A stretch of 46,776 bases of DNA from the NCBI GenBank assembly GCA_017880805.1, contig JADGRP010000113.1, forward strand, positions 1 to 46,776. Direction: 5' to 3'. The stretch comes from Burkholderiales bacterium (GTDB lineage Bacteria > Pseudomonadota > Gammaproteobacteria > Burkholderiales > Casimicrobiaceae). The notes beneath the pieces are model-generated. The model had not been told where the DNA came from. It searched no databases and saw nothing but the letters and a program-made list of their open reading frames with translations. Made by a program: the position numbers and the translations under genes. Positions 1-8,320 of the stretch are shown piece by piece (the first letter of the stretch is position 1; each line of letters starts with the position of its first letter).

Positions 1-63
1 CGCACGCTTGTCACCCCGCTGCGCACGCTCCACCAGCTGCTGATCTACTTCGCGGTCAGCCAT
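1..63 (-). CDS. rpoE: RNA polymerase sigma-E factor RpoE, N-terminal fragment cut by the window edge
   Basis: Only the first 21 codons are inside the window. They begin with ATG and read MADREVDQQLVERAQRGDKR followed by Ala, which closely matches the start of betaproteobacterial RpoE, an extracytoplasmic-stress sigma factor of the ECF class. In this family the first helix of region sigma-2 begins here. An AGGGA Shine-Dalgarno lies about 11 bases before the ATG. The rest of the gene, and the anti-sigma genes normally downstream, are outside. The assignment rests on a short but characteristic N-terminus, so another ECF sigma of the same subgroup is possible but less likely. A DegP protease, a common member of envelope-stress responses, occurs at the far end of the window, but nothing seen links the two. 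Confidence 0.8.
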   Translation of the reverse strand, partial: MADREVDQQLVERAQRGDKRA

Positions 64-242
64 CCGCGGGCGGTCCCTGAGTCATTCGTTATTATCGCCG
101 CACCGCAGTTGGTGGGCGCGACACCCGCCAGCAGTATAGCCGAGCCGTCCGGTGCCCCGGGACGACGTGAAAGGAGTCTGCTTCCTAGACCGCCCGAGGC
201 CCGGTTAGTTCAGTCCGCAGTTAAGCTTATGCGCGGACGAAT
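64..242 (-). promoter_or_regulatory. Leader region between the asparaginase gene and rpoE
   Basis: This 179-bp gap should hold the rpoE promoter. A TATACT hexamer (133-138, minus strand) is a possible -10 box, but no convincing -35 was seen, nor a clear GAACTT/TCTGA sigma-E autoregulatory pair. An inverted repeat GTCCGC/GCGGAC with a 14-base loop (213-238) follows the asparaginase stop and may be a weak terminator, although it has no T-run. No tRNA or small gene is visible. Confidence 0.25.
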
Positions 243-1277
243 TCACCCGTGCGCCTGGAGATCGACCACTGGCGAGACCCTCCCGGTGACGATGCCGCGA
301 TAGTTGCGTATCGTCGGCTCGCGCCAGACCGCGAGTTCCGATCGTTGCGCCTCGTCAAGCAGCCCCAGCTGATCGAGCACCGCGACCGTCGCCGGGTGCA
401 AGCCACGGGAGTTGCCGTCGACGACTTTGATGGCAACACCCCAGCCTTTGCCTCGAAGCCCAAGCGCCTGAACGCCTTCGGCGCCGACCTTGGTAATCCA
501 GGCGCCGCGGCCGGCGCGCATCAGGGTCAGATCGTTGCGCTTTTCGCCCGAGACCATTTCCGGGTGCGCGCGCATCGCCTGCGCGAGCTTGGCCGGCGCC
601 ATGCCGTAGCGCGCATCTTCGCGCTCGCCCGCAAGCCTCGCGTAGGCATAAGCCAGACGGGAGAGCGGCACGGCGTAGTTGGGCGCGGAACATCCGTCCA
701 CCCCAGCCACCAGGTCCTTTTCGGCGACGCCGGCGAGATACGCCACGGCCGTTCGTATGGCCTGTTGCAGCGGGTGGTCGAACGCCACGTAGTCGTCGAG
801 TTCCAAGCCGCATTGCCGGCAGTAGGCCAGCATTCCGCTGTGCTTGCCGGAACAGTTGTGATGCAGCGTCGAGAACTTGGTGCCGGCGGGCGGCGGCTCG
901 TCATGCGCTGCGTAGTACAGCGGCGGATGGACACCGCACAGCAGCTGTTCAGGCACGCAGCCGATGCGACTCAGCATATCGGCCACCGACTCGACGTGAC
1001 GCGGTTCGCCCGAGTGACTGGCGCAAAGCAGGGCGACCTGCGGCGGCGAGAATCCGAAGCGCTCGACACCGCCGCCGGCCACGAAAGGCAGGGCCTGAAG
1101 CGGCTTGAGCGCGCTGCGCGTGGTGGTCAGGAACTCGGGGTCGCCGGCGGAAAAAAGCAGCCTGCCCTCGCTATCGACCACCGCCACCGACCCGTAATGC
1201 ACGCTTTCGGTCGCATCGCCGCGGCTGACGATCGCAAGCGGGGCATGTGGCGACGTGGAAGGCGGGACCTTGGACAC
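243..1277 (-). CDS. L-asparaginase II family protein (rhizobial-type asparaginase)
   Basis: Predicted to hydrolyse L-asparagine to aspartate and ammonia in the cytoplasm. The 344-residue protein matches the Asparaginase_II family (PF06089), unrelated to the E. coli AnsA/AnsB fold. Recognisable blocks are SRGDATESVHYGS near the start, ALKPLQALPFV, LCASHSGEPRHV, HHNCSGKHSGMLA and GVDGCSAPNYAVPL. The last two carry the Cys/Lys/Ser-rich active-site region typical of the family. No ATG lies upstream in frame, so a GTG giving VSKVPPS is taken as the start; it has no good Shine-Dalgarno, so the start is uncertain. No signal peptide is visible. The gene follows prpE after 59 bp on the same strand and could be read through from it, though its role has no obvious tie to propionate metabolism. 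Confidence 0.85.
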   Translation of the reverse strand: MSKVPPSTSPHAPLAIVSRGDATESVHYGSVAVVDSEGRLLFSAGDPEFLTTTRSALKPLQALPFVAGGGVERFGFSPPQVALLCASHSGEPRHVESVADMLSRIGCVPEQLLCGVHPPLYYAAHDEPPPAGTKFSTLHHNCSGKHSGMLAYCRQCGLELDDYVAFDHPLQQAIRTAVAYLAGVAEKDLVAGVDGCSAPNYAVPLSRLAYAYARLAGEREDARYGMAPAKLAQAMRAHPEMVSGEKRNDLTLMRAGRGAWITKVGAEGVQALGLRGKGWGVAIKVVDGNSRGLHPATVAVLDQLGLLDEAQRSELAVWREPTIRNYRGIVTGRVSPVVDLQAHG

Positions 1278-1336
1278 CGTCTGGCGCGAAAAGACTGGAA
1301 TCTTACTACGCCAAGGCGGCCAAAGCGCGCGCGGCC

Positions 1337-3241
1337 CTACGAACCGAGCGCTTGGCGGATCTGCTCCAGCGCAGCGGGATCCTCGATCGTCGTGATGTCG
1401 CCGGGAGCGCGGCCCTCGGCGATGGCCTGGATCGAGCGGCGCAAGAGTTTCCCGGATCGCGTCTTCGGCAGCATCGCCACGAAGTGCACCTTGTCCGGAC
1501 GCGCGATCGCGCCGAGCTGGCGATCGACGGTGTCCATGACCTCCTTGCACATGCGCGCGGCGCTTTCGGCAGTGGCGACCGACGCCGGATCCTTGACCAC
1601 CGCGAATGCGACCGGCACTTGGCCCTTGATCGGATGGGCGACCCCGACCACCGCGACTTCGGCGATGCCGGGATGCGCCTGGACGGCTTCCTCGATCTCG
1701 CGCGTCCCCAGCCGGTGGCCCGCGACGTTGATCACATCGTCGGTGCGGCCAAGCACGAAGTAATAACCCTCCTCGTCCCGCATTGCCCAGTCGAACGTCG
1801 AATAGGCGACGCGCCGGGGAAAGGTCGAAAAATACGTTTCGACAAAGCGCCGGTCGTCGCCCCAGACGGTGGTCATGCAACCGGGAGGCAGCGGCGGCAC
1901 AATCGCCAGCACGCCTTTTTCGCCGCTGCCGACTTCCGCGCCGGTCACTTCGTCGAGCAGCCTCACGTCGTAGCCGCAGGTGGGAAAGGAGGGACTGCCG
2001 AATTTGCGCGGCGTGTCTTCGATGCCGGGTTGCGCAGACAGGATCGGCCACCCGCTCTCGGTCTGCCAGTAGTTGTCGACGATGGCAACACCCAGTGCGT
2101 CGGCGGCCCAGTGTGCCGTGGGCTCGTCGAGCGGCTCGCCGGCGAGAAACAGATAGCGCAGCGACGAAAGGTCGTGTTTCTTCATGAACGCCGTGTCCTG
2201 CTTTTTCAGCACGCGTATTGCCGTCGGTGACGTGAACATCGTTCGCACGCGATACTCGGCGACGATCTGCCACCAGATTCCGGGATCGGGCCGGATCGGA
2301 AGTCCTTCGTACATGACCGTAGTCGAGCCATTGAGGAGCGGCGCGTAGACGATGTACGAGTGTCCGACCACCCAGCCGATATCGCTGGTCGTGAACATCG
2401 TCTCGCCGGGGCCGACGCAGAAAATGTCGCGCATCGACGCCGTCAACGCGACCGCGTAGCCACCCGTGTCGCGTTGGATGCCCTTGGGATTGCCGGTGGT
2501 GCCCGACGTATAGAGAATGTACGAAGGATCGGACGATTCCAGCCACTCGCAGGCGACGCTCGCCCCCGTGTGCTCCTTCGCAAGAGTCGCGTAATCCAGG
2601 TGTCGACTGCCGCCTTCCGCCGTCGCGGGCTCGAGTTTGCGATCGACGATGACCACCGCCATTGGCGGATGGCGCGCAAGATGCAAGGCTTCGTCGACGA
2701 GGTGGCGATAAGGCACCGTCTTTCCCCCGCGCATGCCGGCGTCGGCTGTGATCAGGACTTTCGGTGTCGCGTCATCGATGCGCGTTGCCAGGCTCGATGC
2801 GGCAAAGCCGCCGAAGACGACCGAGTGGATGGCGCCGATGCGGACCGTCGCCAGCATGGCGAATACCGCCTCGGCGATCATCGGCATATAGATAAGTACT
2901 CTATCGCCCTTGCCAACGCCTTGTGCTTTCAGAATCGCGGCGAACGTGTTGACCTCGGCGTGAAGCTCGCGGTAGGTATACGTCTTGCGTGCGCCTGTTT
3001 CGGTCGACACAAACACCAGCGCCGGTTGGCTTCCACGCGACGAGAGATGCCGGTCGAGAGCGTTGTGGCAAAGATTGGTGCGGCCGCCGACGAACCAGCG
3101 GGCGAACGGCGGCTGGCTGTAATCGAGTACTTGCGAAAACGGCGTCTGCCAGTCGATCAATGCGGCGCGCTCGCGCCAGAACGCGTCGCGGTCGACCAGA
3201 GAGCGGCGATGTGTGTCCGCGTATGACGAAGCTGTGCTCAC
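1337..3241 (-). CDS. prpE: Propionyl-CoA synthetase (propionate-CoA ligase)
   Basis: Activates propionate with ATP and CoA to propionyl-CoA through an acyl-adenylate. The 634-residue protein is a full-length acetyl-CoA-synthetase-like AMP-forming ligase. It has the PrpE-type block ARWFVGGRTNLCHNALDRHL (48-67), the P-loop YTSGTTGNPKG (244-254), the DIGWVVGHSY motif and the C-terminal KTRSGKLLRR with the catalytic lysine near 598, a position expected to be acylation-controlled. E. coli PrpE is 628 residues. The GTG start at VSTASSYADTHRR fits the family N-terminus; a GTG twelve bases upstream is possible. The acuI stop codon lies 13 bases before this start, so the two are probably co-transcribed. 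The product feeds the prpB/prpC/prpD/acnA genes in the opposite arm of the locus. Confidence 0.93.
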   Translation of the reverse strand: MSTASSYADTHRRSLVDRDAFWRERAALIDWQTPFSQVLDYSQPPFARWFVGGRTNLCHNALDRHLSSRGSQPALVFVSTETGARKTYTYRELHAEVNTFAAILKAQGVGKGDRVLIYMPMIAEAVFAMLATVRIGAIHSVVFGGFAASSLATRIDDATPKVLITADAGMRGGKTVPYRHLVDEALHLARHPPMAVVIVDRKLEPATAEGGSRHLDYATLAKEHTGASVACEWLESSDPSYILYTSGTTGNPKGIQRDTGGYAVALTASMRDIFCVGPGETMFTTSDIGWVVGHSYIVYAPLLNGSTTVMYEGLPIRPDPGIWWQIVAEYRVRTMFTSPTAIRVLKKQDTAFMKKHDLSSLRYLFLAGEPLDEPTAHWAADALGVAIVDNYWQTESGWPILSAQPGIEDTPRKFGSPSFPTCGYDVRLLDEVTGAEVGSGEKGVLAIVPPLPPGCMTTVWGDDRRFVETYFSTFPRRVAYSTFDWAMRDEEGYYFVLGRTDDVINVAGHRLGTREIEEAVQAHPGIAEVAVVGVAHPIKGQVPVAFAVVKDPASVATAESAARMCKEVMDTVDRQLGAIARPDKVHFVAMLPKTRSGKLLRRSIQAIAEGRAPGDITTIEDPAALEQIRQALGS

Positions 3242-3254
3242 GGCTAGTGGCACG

Positions 3255-4262
3255 TCAGAGCCCAACCGTGTCGGCGCCGACGCGAACCACGGTTCTGCCC
3301 CGCACCATGCCTTTGAGAAACGCGTCGAAATGCGTTGGAAGGTCGGCAAAATCGATGGTGACGACTTTGGATTGCACGCGGGTCGGCCGCCACTCGTTCG
3401 CCAGCCGGTCCCACAATTTCTGCCGCAGCGGCATCGGACACTCCGAGCTGTTTACGCCCAGGAGCTGGACACCGCGAAGAATGAACGGCATCACGGTGGT
3501 GGTCAGTCGCGTGTCGGCGGCAAGGCCTACACTGGCAACGGTTCCGCCCTGCTTCATGTTGGCCAGCATCCACGCGAGGACGTCGCCACCAAGGTTGTCG
3601 ACGGCGCCGGCCCAGGTCGCTTTTTCGAGCGGCCGAATCTTGGTGAGGTCGAGACTCTGGCGCAATACGACTTCGGCCGCGCCGATCGACCGCAGGTAGT
3701 CGCTTTCCTTTTCCTTCCCGGTCAGCGCCACGACGTGATAGCCGAGCTTGGCCAGGATGTCGATGGCAACGCTGCCCACGCCACCGGTCGCACCGCTGAC
3801 GATCACCGGCCCGCTACGTGGCGTCAAACCGTTGTGCTGCATGAGTTCGATGGCTTGCGCCGCGGTGAACCCCGCCGTCCCAAGTGTCATCGCCTCGAAC
3901 GCCGTCATGTTGGGCGAGCGTTTCACCACCCAGTCGCCGGGGACCCGCACATATTCCGAATAACCGCCGTCGTGCGCGACACCCAGATCGTAGGCATGCA
4001 CGATTACCTTGTCGCCATGCTTGAATCGTGGATCGGACGACGTATCGACGGTTCCTGCCATGTCGATGCCGCCAACCGTCGGATACTTGCGCATGATCTT
4101 GCCCGCGCCCTTGTAGGAAAGAGCATCCTTGTAATTGATCGTTGAATACTTGGTCTTGACGACTACGTCGCCGGGATCGAGTTCGTCGAGGGTCATCTCG
4201 ACGAAACGGCTCGACACATCCTTGTCGTCCTGAAAAGTACGGTATGCCTTGAACTTCTGCAC
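3255..4262 (-). CDS. acuI: Acryloyl-CoA reductase, YhdH/AcuI-type MDR oxidoreductase
   Basis: NADPH-dependent medium-chain reductase predicted to reduce acryloyl-CoA to propionyl-CoA. The 335-residue protein has the N-terminal GroES-like domain with STINYKDALSYKG and TVGGIDMAGTV, then a Rossmann fold with SGATGGVGSVAIDILAKLGY. The zinc-binding cysteines of classical alcohol dehydrogenases are absent, as usual in the YhdH/AcuI branch. Translation starts with GTG (MQKFKAYRTF) preceded by AGGAGGAG about eight bases upstream, a very strong Shine-Dalgarno. It is followed almost directly by prpE, so acryloyl-CoA and free propionate would both be converted to propionyl-CoA by adjacent genes. The substrate is inferred from family and context; a generic quinone reductase is less likely. 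Confidence 0.88.
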   Translation of the reverse strand: MQKFKAYRTFQDDKDVSSRFVEMTLDELDPGDVVVKTKYSTINYKDALSYKGAGKIMRKYPTVGGIDMAGTVDTSSDPRFKHGDKVIVHAYDLGVAHDGGYSEYVRVPGDWVVKRSPNMTAFEAMTLGTAGFTAAQAIELMQHNGLTPRSGPVIVSGATGGVGSVAIDILAKLGYHVVALTGKEKESDYLRSIGAAEVVLRQSLDLTKIRPLEKATWAGAVDNLGGDVLAWMLANMKQGGTVASVGLAADTRLTTTVMPFILRGVQLLGVNSSECPMPLRQKLWDRLANEWRPTRVQSKVVTIDFADLPTHFDAFLKGMVRGRTVVRVGADTVGL

Positions 4263-4280
4263 TGGGCGCTCCTCCTCGGT

Positions 4281-4304
4281 TTCCCTCAGTTTCCCTCAGT
4301 TTCC
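4281..4304. repeat. Short tandem direct repeat upstream of acuI
   Basis: The 10-bp unit TTCCCTCAGT occurs twice in a row and is followed by TTCC, the start of a third copy. It lies between the zapE stop and the acuI Shine-Dalgarno. On the transcribed strand it reads ACTGAGGGAA twice, so each copy presents a GAGGG stretch near the ribosome binding site. It may be a slippage product or may modulate acuI translation. Confidence 0.6.
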
Positions 4305-4317
4305 TACCGGTTCGCGG

Positions 4318-5472
4318 TCAGGACAGGACTTCGGCCACTGGCGCGCCTTCCCCGACCTGATGGGGCAAAGCCATGTATTCCCGAGTGCGCATTTCGATCA
4401 ATCGACTAACCGTGCGCGCGAACTCCTGACTGTTGGGTCCCTCGAGGTACAGTTCCGCCGCCGGAACCGCCGCCGAAAGGAGCAACTTTACCCGATGATC
4501 GTAGAGCACGTCGACGAGCCAGGTAAACCGCCTCGCCGCGTTACCCATGTCGGCGGTCAAGCGCGGCACGTCGGACACGATGACAACCGCGAACCGGCGC
4601 GCGAGCTCCAGGTAGTCGACCTGCGATCTCGGCCCCTCGCATAGGGCCGCAAAGCTGAACCAGACCACGCCGCCGGCGCGCCGCTTCGCCTTGAGGCTGC
4701 GCCCTTCGACGATGAGACGCGGGTCCTCGTCCGGACCGGGTCGCATGCGGTCGAACAGCGCAGCAAGCTCCGGATCCGCCGTGCCCGCCGCGGTGACGTA
4801 ATAGCACGACACGTGCTCGAGCTCGCGCAAGCGGTAGTCGGTTCCACCGTCGATCTCGATCACGTCGAGCCATTCCTTGAGCAGCGCGATCGTGGGCAAC
4901 AGATGCTGCCGCTGCAACCCATTTGGGTAAAGATCGTCGGGATGGTAGTTCGACGTCATCACGAACACCACGCCTCGTTTGAACAGCGCCGTGAGGAGGC
5001 GCCCGAGTATCATCGCGTCGGCGACGTCCGACACATGGAACTCGTCGAAGCAGACCAGGCGATGGCGGCGCGCGATTCTGCCCGCGACCGCCGCCAGCGG
5101 ATCGACGGCGTGCGTCAGCGTGCGAAGCTCGTCGTGGACACCTTTCATGAACGCATGGAAGTGAACGCGAGTCTTGCGTCGCAAGGGCACCGCCGCATAG
5201 AACGCATCCATCAGGAAGCTCTTGCCTCGCCCGACGCCTCCCCACAGGTAAACGCCACGCGGCGGGACCGGCGGATCGAACCACCGCCTGAGTAGCGATC
5301 GGCGCGCCCGGACAAAGGCCCCGAACTCGTCGGCCAGACGCCCCAGCCGTCCGAGCGCGGCAAGCTGCGACGGGTCGAGCACGATGTTGCGCTGCTCAAG
5401 AACGGGCGACAAATAAGTGGAGAGCGCGCCCGATGCCGACGCCACGACGTTGGGATTGGCGGAGTCGTTCAT
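4318..5472 (-). CDS. zapE: Cell division protein ZapE (AFG1-like ATPase)
   Basis: P-loop ATPase of the AFG1/ZapE family that in E. coli acts on Z-ring stability during constriction. The 384-residue protein shows the Walker A block GVYLWGGVGRGKSFLMDAFY, the FHAFMKGVHDEL segment, Walker B RLVCFDEFHVSDVADAMIL and the sensor-like VVFVMTSNYHPDDLYPNGLQ, all hallmarks of the family. The ATG giving MNDSANPN is preferred because earlier in-frame sequence reads back into lpdA. It lies 41 bp downstream of lpdA on the same strand, and zapE after the oxoglutarate dehydrogenase genes is a recurring arrangement in Betaproteobacteria. No strong Shine-Dalgarno is visible. Confidence 0.92.
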   Translation of the reverse strand: MNDSANPNVVASASGALSTYLSPVLEQRNIVLDPSQLAALGRLGRLADEFGAFVRARRSLLRRWFDPPVPPRGVYLWGGVGRGKSFLMDAFYAAVPLRRKTRVHFHAFMKGVHDELRTLTHAVDPLAAVAGRIARRHRLVCFDEFHVSDVADAMILGRLLTALFKRGVVFVMTSNYHPDDLYPNGLQRQHLLPTIALLKEWLDVIEIDGGTDYRLRELEHVSCYYVTAAGTADPELAALFDRMRPGPDEDPRLIVEGRSLKAKRRAGGVVWFSFAALCEGPRSQVDYLELARRFAVVIVSDVPRLTADMGNAARRFTWLVDVLYDHRVKLLLSAAVPAAELYLEGPNSQEFARTVSRLIEMRTREYMALPHQVGEGAPVAEVLS

Positions 5473-5513
5473 GAGGTCGGGGCGGCGGCCGTGAACGACA
5501 CGCGGGAGCTGGA

Positions 5514-6941
5514 TCAGTAATTGAGCGAACGCTTGTCGACCGCCAGCGCCGCTTCCTTGGTCGCTTCCGACAGCGAAGGATGAGCGTGACAGATTCGGGC
5601 GATATCCTCGCTCGACGCTCCGAACTCCATCGCCACGACGCCCTCCGCGATCAGCTCGGAGGCGACCGGGCCGATCACATGCATCCCTAGCACGCGATCG
5701 GTTTTGGCGTCGGCCAGGATTTTGACAAACCCGCTGGTGTCGCCGAGCGCGCGAGCACGGCCGTTGGCCATGAACGGAAAAATTCCCGCGCGGAAGGGCG
5801 TGCCGGCATCCTTGAGCTGCTTTTCGGTTTGACCCACCCACGCGATTTCGGGCGACGTATAGATCACCCACGGTATGGTGTTGAAATCGACGTGGCCATG
5901 CTGGCCGGCGATACGCTCCGCAACCGCGACCCCTTCCTCTTCGGCCTTGTGCGCGAGCATCGGCCCGCGAACGACATCACCCACGGCCCAGACGTTGGGG
6001 AGGTTCGTCCGGCACTGGTCGTCGACGGTGATGAAGCCGCGTTCGTCGATCGCCAGGCCGACCGACGCGGCGTCGAGTCCCGAGGTACGCGGCACCCGGC
6101 CGATCGAGACGATCAGTTTATCGAACACCGCCGACTTCGCCTTGCCTTCGGCATCGGTGTAATCGACGGTAACGTTTTTCTTCACGCTGACGGCGCCGAT
6201 CTTGACCCCGAGCTCGATCGCAAGCCCCTGCTTGGCGAAAAGCTTCCAAGCTTCCCTGGCCACCTGGTCGTCGGCGGCGCCAAGAAACATGGGCAGGGCT
6301 TCGAGCACGGTGACATTCGCCCCCAGCCGGCGCCAGACGCTACCCATCTCGAGGCCGATGACGCCGGCACCGATCACCCCCAGCGATTTTGGAACCTCGG
6401 CAACGGAAAGCGCGCCGTCGTTATCGAGGACGAGCCGATTGTCGAATGCGGCGCCCGGCAGCGCACGCGGCGAGGATCCGGTGGCGACGATGACGTGTTT
6501 GCCCGTGAGCGATTGCTTGCCGGTCCCCGACACCTCGATCGTCCATCCGTCTGTACCCGACCCGCCGGCAAAGCGGGCGACGCCACTGTAGAAGACAACC
6601 TTGTTTTTCTTGAAGAGATAAAGAATGCCTTCGTTGTTCTGGCGGACGACTTTTTCCTTCCGCGCCTGCATCTGCTTCAGATTCAGGCTGAGTCCCTTGA
6701 CCTCGATACCGTGGTCGGCGAACGCGTGCCCCGCGTGCTCGTAATTTTCGGACGACTGCAAAAGCGCCTTGGATGGAATGCAGCCGACATTGGTGCAGGT
6801 CCCGCCGGGCGCGGGTTTGCCATCGACGGTCGTCCAGTCGTCGACGCACGCGGTCTTGAAACCGAGCTGCGCGGCACGGATCGCGGCGATATATCCACCG
6901 GGGCCGGCACCGATGACGACGACGTCGAAAGCCTCGGACAT
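5514..6941 (-). CDS. lpdA: Dihydrolipoyl dehydrogenase (E3 of 2-oxoglutarate dehydrogenase)
   Basis: FAD enzyme that reoxidises dihydrolipoyl groups on the E2 subunit and passes electrons to NAD+. The 475-residue protein is full length. It has an N-terminal FAD-binding [17 protein letters not shown], the redox-active disulfide in GGTCTNVGC (Cys49 and Cys54), a central NAD-binding [16 protein letters not shown] and the C-terminal dimer-interface HAHPSLSE with catalytic His454 and Glu459. No N-terminal lipoyl domain is fused, unlike some E3 proteins of pyruvate dehydrogenase clusters. It follows the E2 gene by 32 bp, so it most likely serves the 2-oxoglutarate complex, though it may be shared with pyruvate dehydrogenase and glycine cleavage. 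Confidence 0.96.
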   Translation of the reverse strand: MSEAFDVVVIGAGPGGYIAAIRAAQLGFKTACVDDWTTVDGKPAPGGTCTNVGCIPSKALLQSSENYEHAGHAFADHGIEVKGLSLNLKQMQARKEKVVRQNNEGILYLFKKNKVVFYSGVARFAGGSGTDGWTIEVSGTGKQSLTGKHVIVATGSSPRALPGAAFDNRLVLDNDGALSVAEVPKSLGVIGAGVIGLEMGSVWRRLGANVTVLEALPMFLGAADDQVAREAWKLFAKQGLAIELGVKIGAVSVKKNVTVDYTDAEGKAKSAVFDKLIVSIGRVPRTSGLDAASVGLAIDERGFITVDDQCRTNLPNVWAVGDVVRGPMLAHKAEEEGVAVAERIAGQHGHVDFNTIPWVIYTSPEIAWVGQTEKQLKDAGTPFRAGIFPFMANGRARALGDTSGFVKILADAKTDRVLGMHVIGPVASELIAEGVVAMEFGASSEDIARICHAHPSLSEATKEAALAVDKRSLNY

Positions 6942-6973
6942 GCTAGCGGGTTTTTCTGCGCATGAATGCTCGT

Positions 6974-8242
6974 TCAGAGATCCAGAAGCATCCGCGCCGG
7001 ATCTTCGAGCGCATCCTTGATCGCCACCAGCGACAGCACGGCTTCGCGCCCGTCGATAATGCGATGGTCGTACGACTGAGCGAGGTAGTTCATCGGCCGT
7101 ACGACGATCTGGCCGTTCTCGACCACCGCGCGATCCTTGGTCGCGTGCACGCCGAGGATGGCCGATTGCGGCGGGTTGATGATCGGCGTCGAGAGCATGG
7201 AGCCGAACACGCCGCCATTCGAAATCGTGTAGGTCCCTCCGGTCAGCTCGTCGACGGTGAGCTTGCCCTCCTGGGCGCGTTTCCCGAAGTCAGCAACCGC
7301 CTTTTCGATCTCGGCGATCGACATCAGGTCCGCGTCGCGAAGGATGGGCACGACCAGTCCGCGCGGGCTTCCGACGGCGATGCCGATATCGAAATAGCCG
7401 TGATAGATAATGTCGGTGCCGTCGATCGACGCGTTGACCGCTGGAAATTTCTTCAGAGCGTGGACCGCGGCTTTGACGAAGAATCCCATGAACCCGAGCT
7501 TGACCCCGTGCTCCTTTTCGAAGCGGTCCTTGTAGCGGCTGCGCAACTCGATCACCGGACCCATGTTCACTTCATTGAATGTGGTAAGAATGGCGGCCGT
7601 CGACTGCGATTGGACCAGCCGCTCGGCGACACGCTGCCGAAGGCGCGACATAGGAACGCGCTGCTCGGGACGGTTCCCTTGCGCAGGCTGAACCGGTGAT
7701 GCCTTCGCGCTCGGTTGACTCGCGGGCGACGAAGCGGTAGTCGACGCAGGCTTGGCGGCGTCGGCCCTGGATTCGGTGGTAGCGATCACATCGCCCTTGG
7801 TGATCCGTCCGCCGCGTCCCGTGCCGGCAACATCGCCGGGACCGATATTCTGCTCGGCCATCATCTTGCGTGCCGCGGGCAGCGCGCCGGGGGAAGACGT
7901 CGCCGCTGCGTTCGCCAGCGAGGAGGGTGAAGCGGGTGCCGGCGCAGCGGCAGGTTTTGCGGTCGCCACCGCAGGCGCCACCGGCAGCGGTTCCGCGGCT
8001 GCGCCCTCGGTGTCGATCACCGCGATGACTTCCTGCGCAGTGACCGTCGAGCCGTCGGGCTTGCGAATTTCGACCAGAATCCCTGCGTTGGGCGCGGGGA
8101 GCTCGAGCACCACCTTGTCGGTTTCGATGTCGATCAGATTTTCGTCGCGCTTGACCGGCTGTCCGGCTTTCTTGTGCCAGCTGACGAGCGTCGCCTCGGC
8201 GACGGACTCCGGCAGAACCGGGACTTTGACCTCAATTCTCAT
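6974..8242 (-). CDS. sucB: Dihydrolipoyllysine-residue succinyltransferase (E2 of 2-oxoglutarate dehydrogenase)
   Basis: Core acyltransferase that takes the succinyl group from E1 and passes it to CoA. The 422-residue protein has one N-terminal lipoyl domain with the lipoylated lysine in ETDKVVLE (Lys43), an Ala/Pro-rich linker (about 80-117), a peripheral subunit-binding domain (about 118-152) and a catalytic domain with TFNEVNM and the active-site [13 protein letters not shown] (His393, Asp397). A second Ala/Ser/Pro-rich linker precedes the catalytic domain. AAAGGA lies upstream of the ATG. The gene sits between sucA and lpdA, so it belongs to the oxoglutarate and not the pyruvate complex; single-lipoyl architecture agrees. 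Confidence 0.96.
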   Translation of the reverse strand: MRIEVKVPVLPESVAEATLVSWHKKAGQPVKRDENLIDIETDKVVLELPAPNAGILVEIRKPDGSTVTAQEVIAVIDTEGAAAEPLPVAPAVATAKPAAAPAPASPSSLANAAATSSPGALPAARKMMAEQNIGPGDVAGTGRGGRITKGDVIATTESRADAAKPASTTASSPASQPSAKASPVQPAQGNRPEQRVPMSRLRQRVAERLVQSQSTAAILTTFNEVNMGPVIELRSRYKDRFEKEHGVKLGFMGFFVKAAVHALKKFPAVNASIDGTDIIYHGYFDIGIAVGSPRGLVVPILRDADLMSIAEIEKAVADFGKRAQEGKLTVDELTGGTYTISNGGVFGSMLSTPIINPPQSAILGVHATKDRAVVENGQIVVRPMNYLAQSYDHRIIDGREAVLSLVAIKDALEDPARMLLDL

Positions 8243-8320
8243 CCACTATCCTTTGTACCTCTATGGCGCAAGAGACCGTTCTCGATCGCATGCCTGGATT
8301 GCTGGGCAATCAGCGCGCCC

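Noticed and set aside
213-238. Strong intrinsic terminator after the asparaginase gene
   Set aside because: The stem is only six base pairs, the loop is long and there is no T-run; kept only as a note in the leader region.
249-1763. Long plus-strand open frame over the asparaginase and prpE genes
   Set aside because: Its translation is Arg/His-rich and has no motifs, while the opposite strand encodes two complete recognisable enzymes. High GC leaves antisense frames open.
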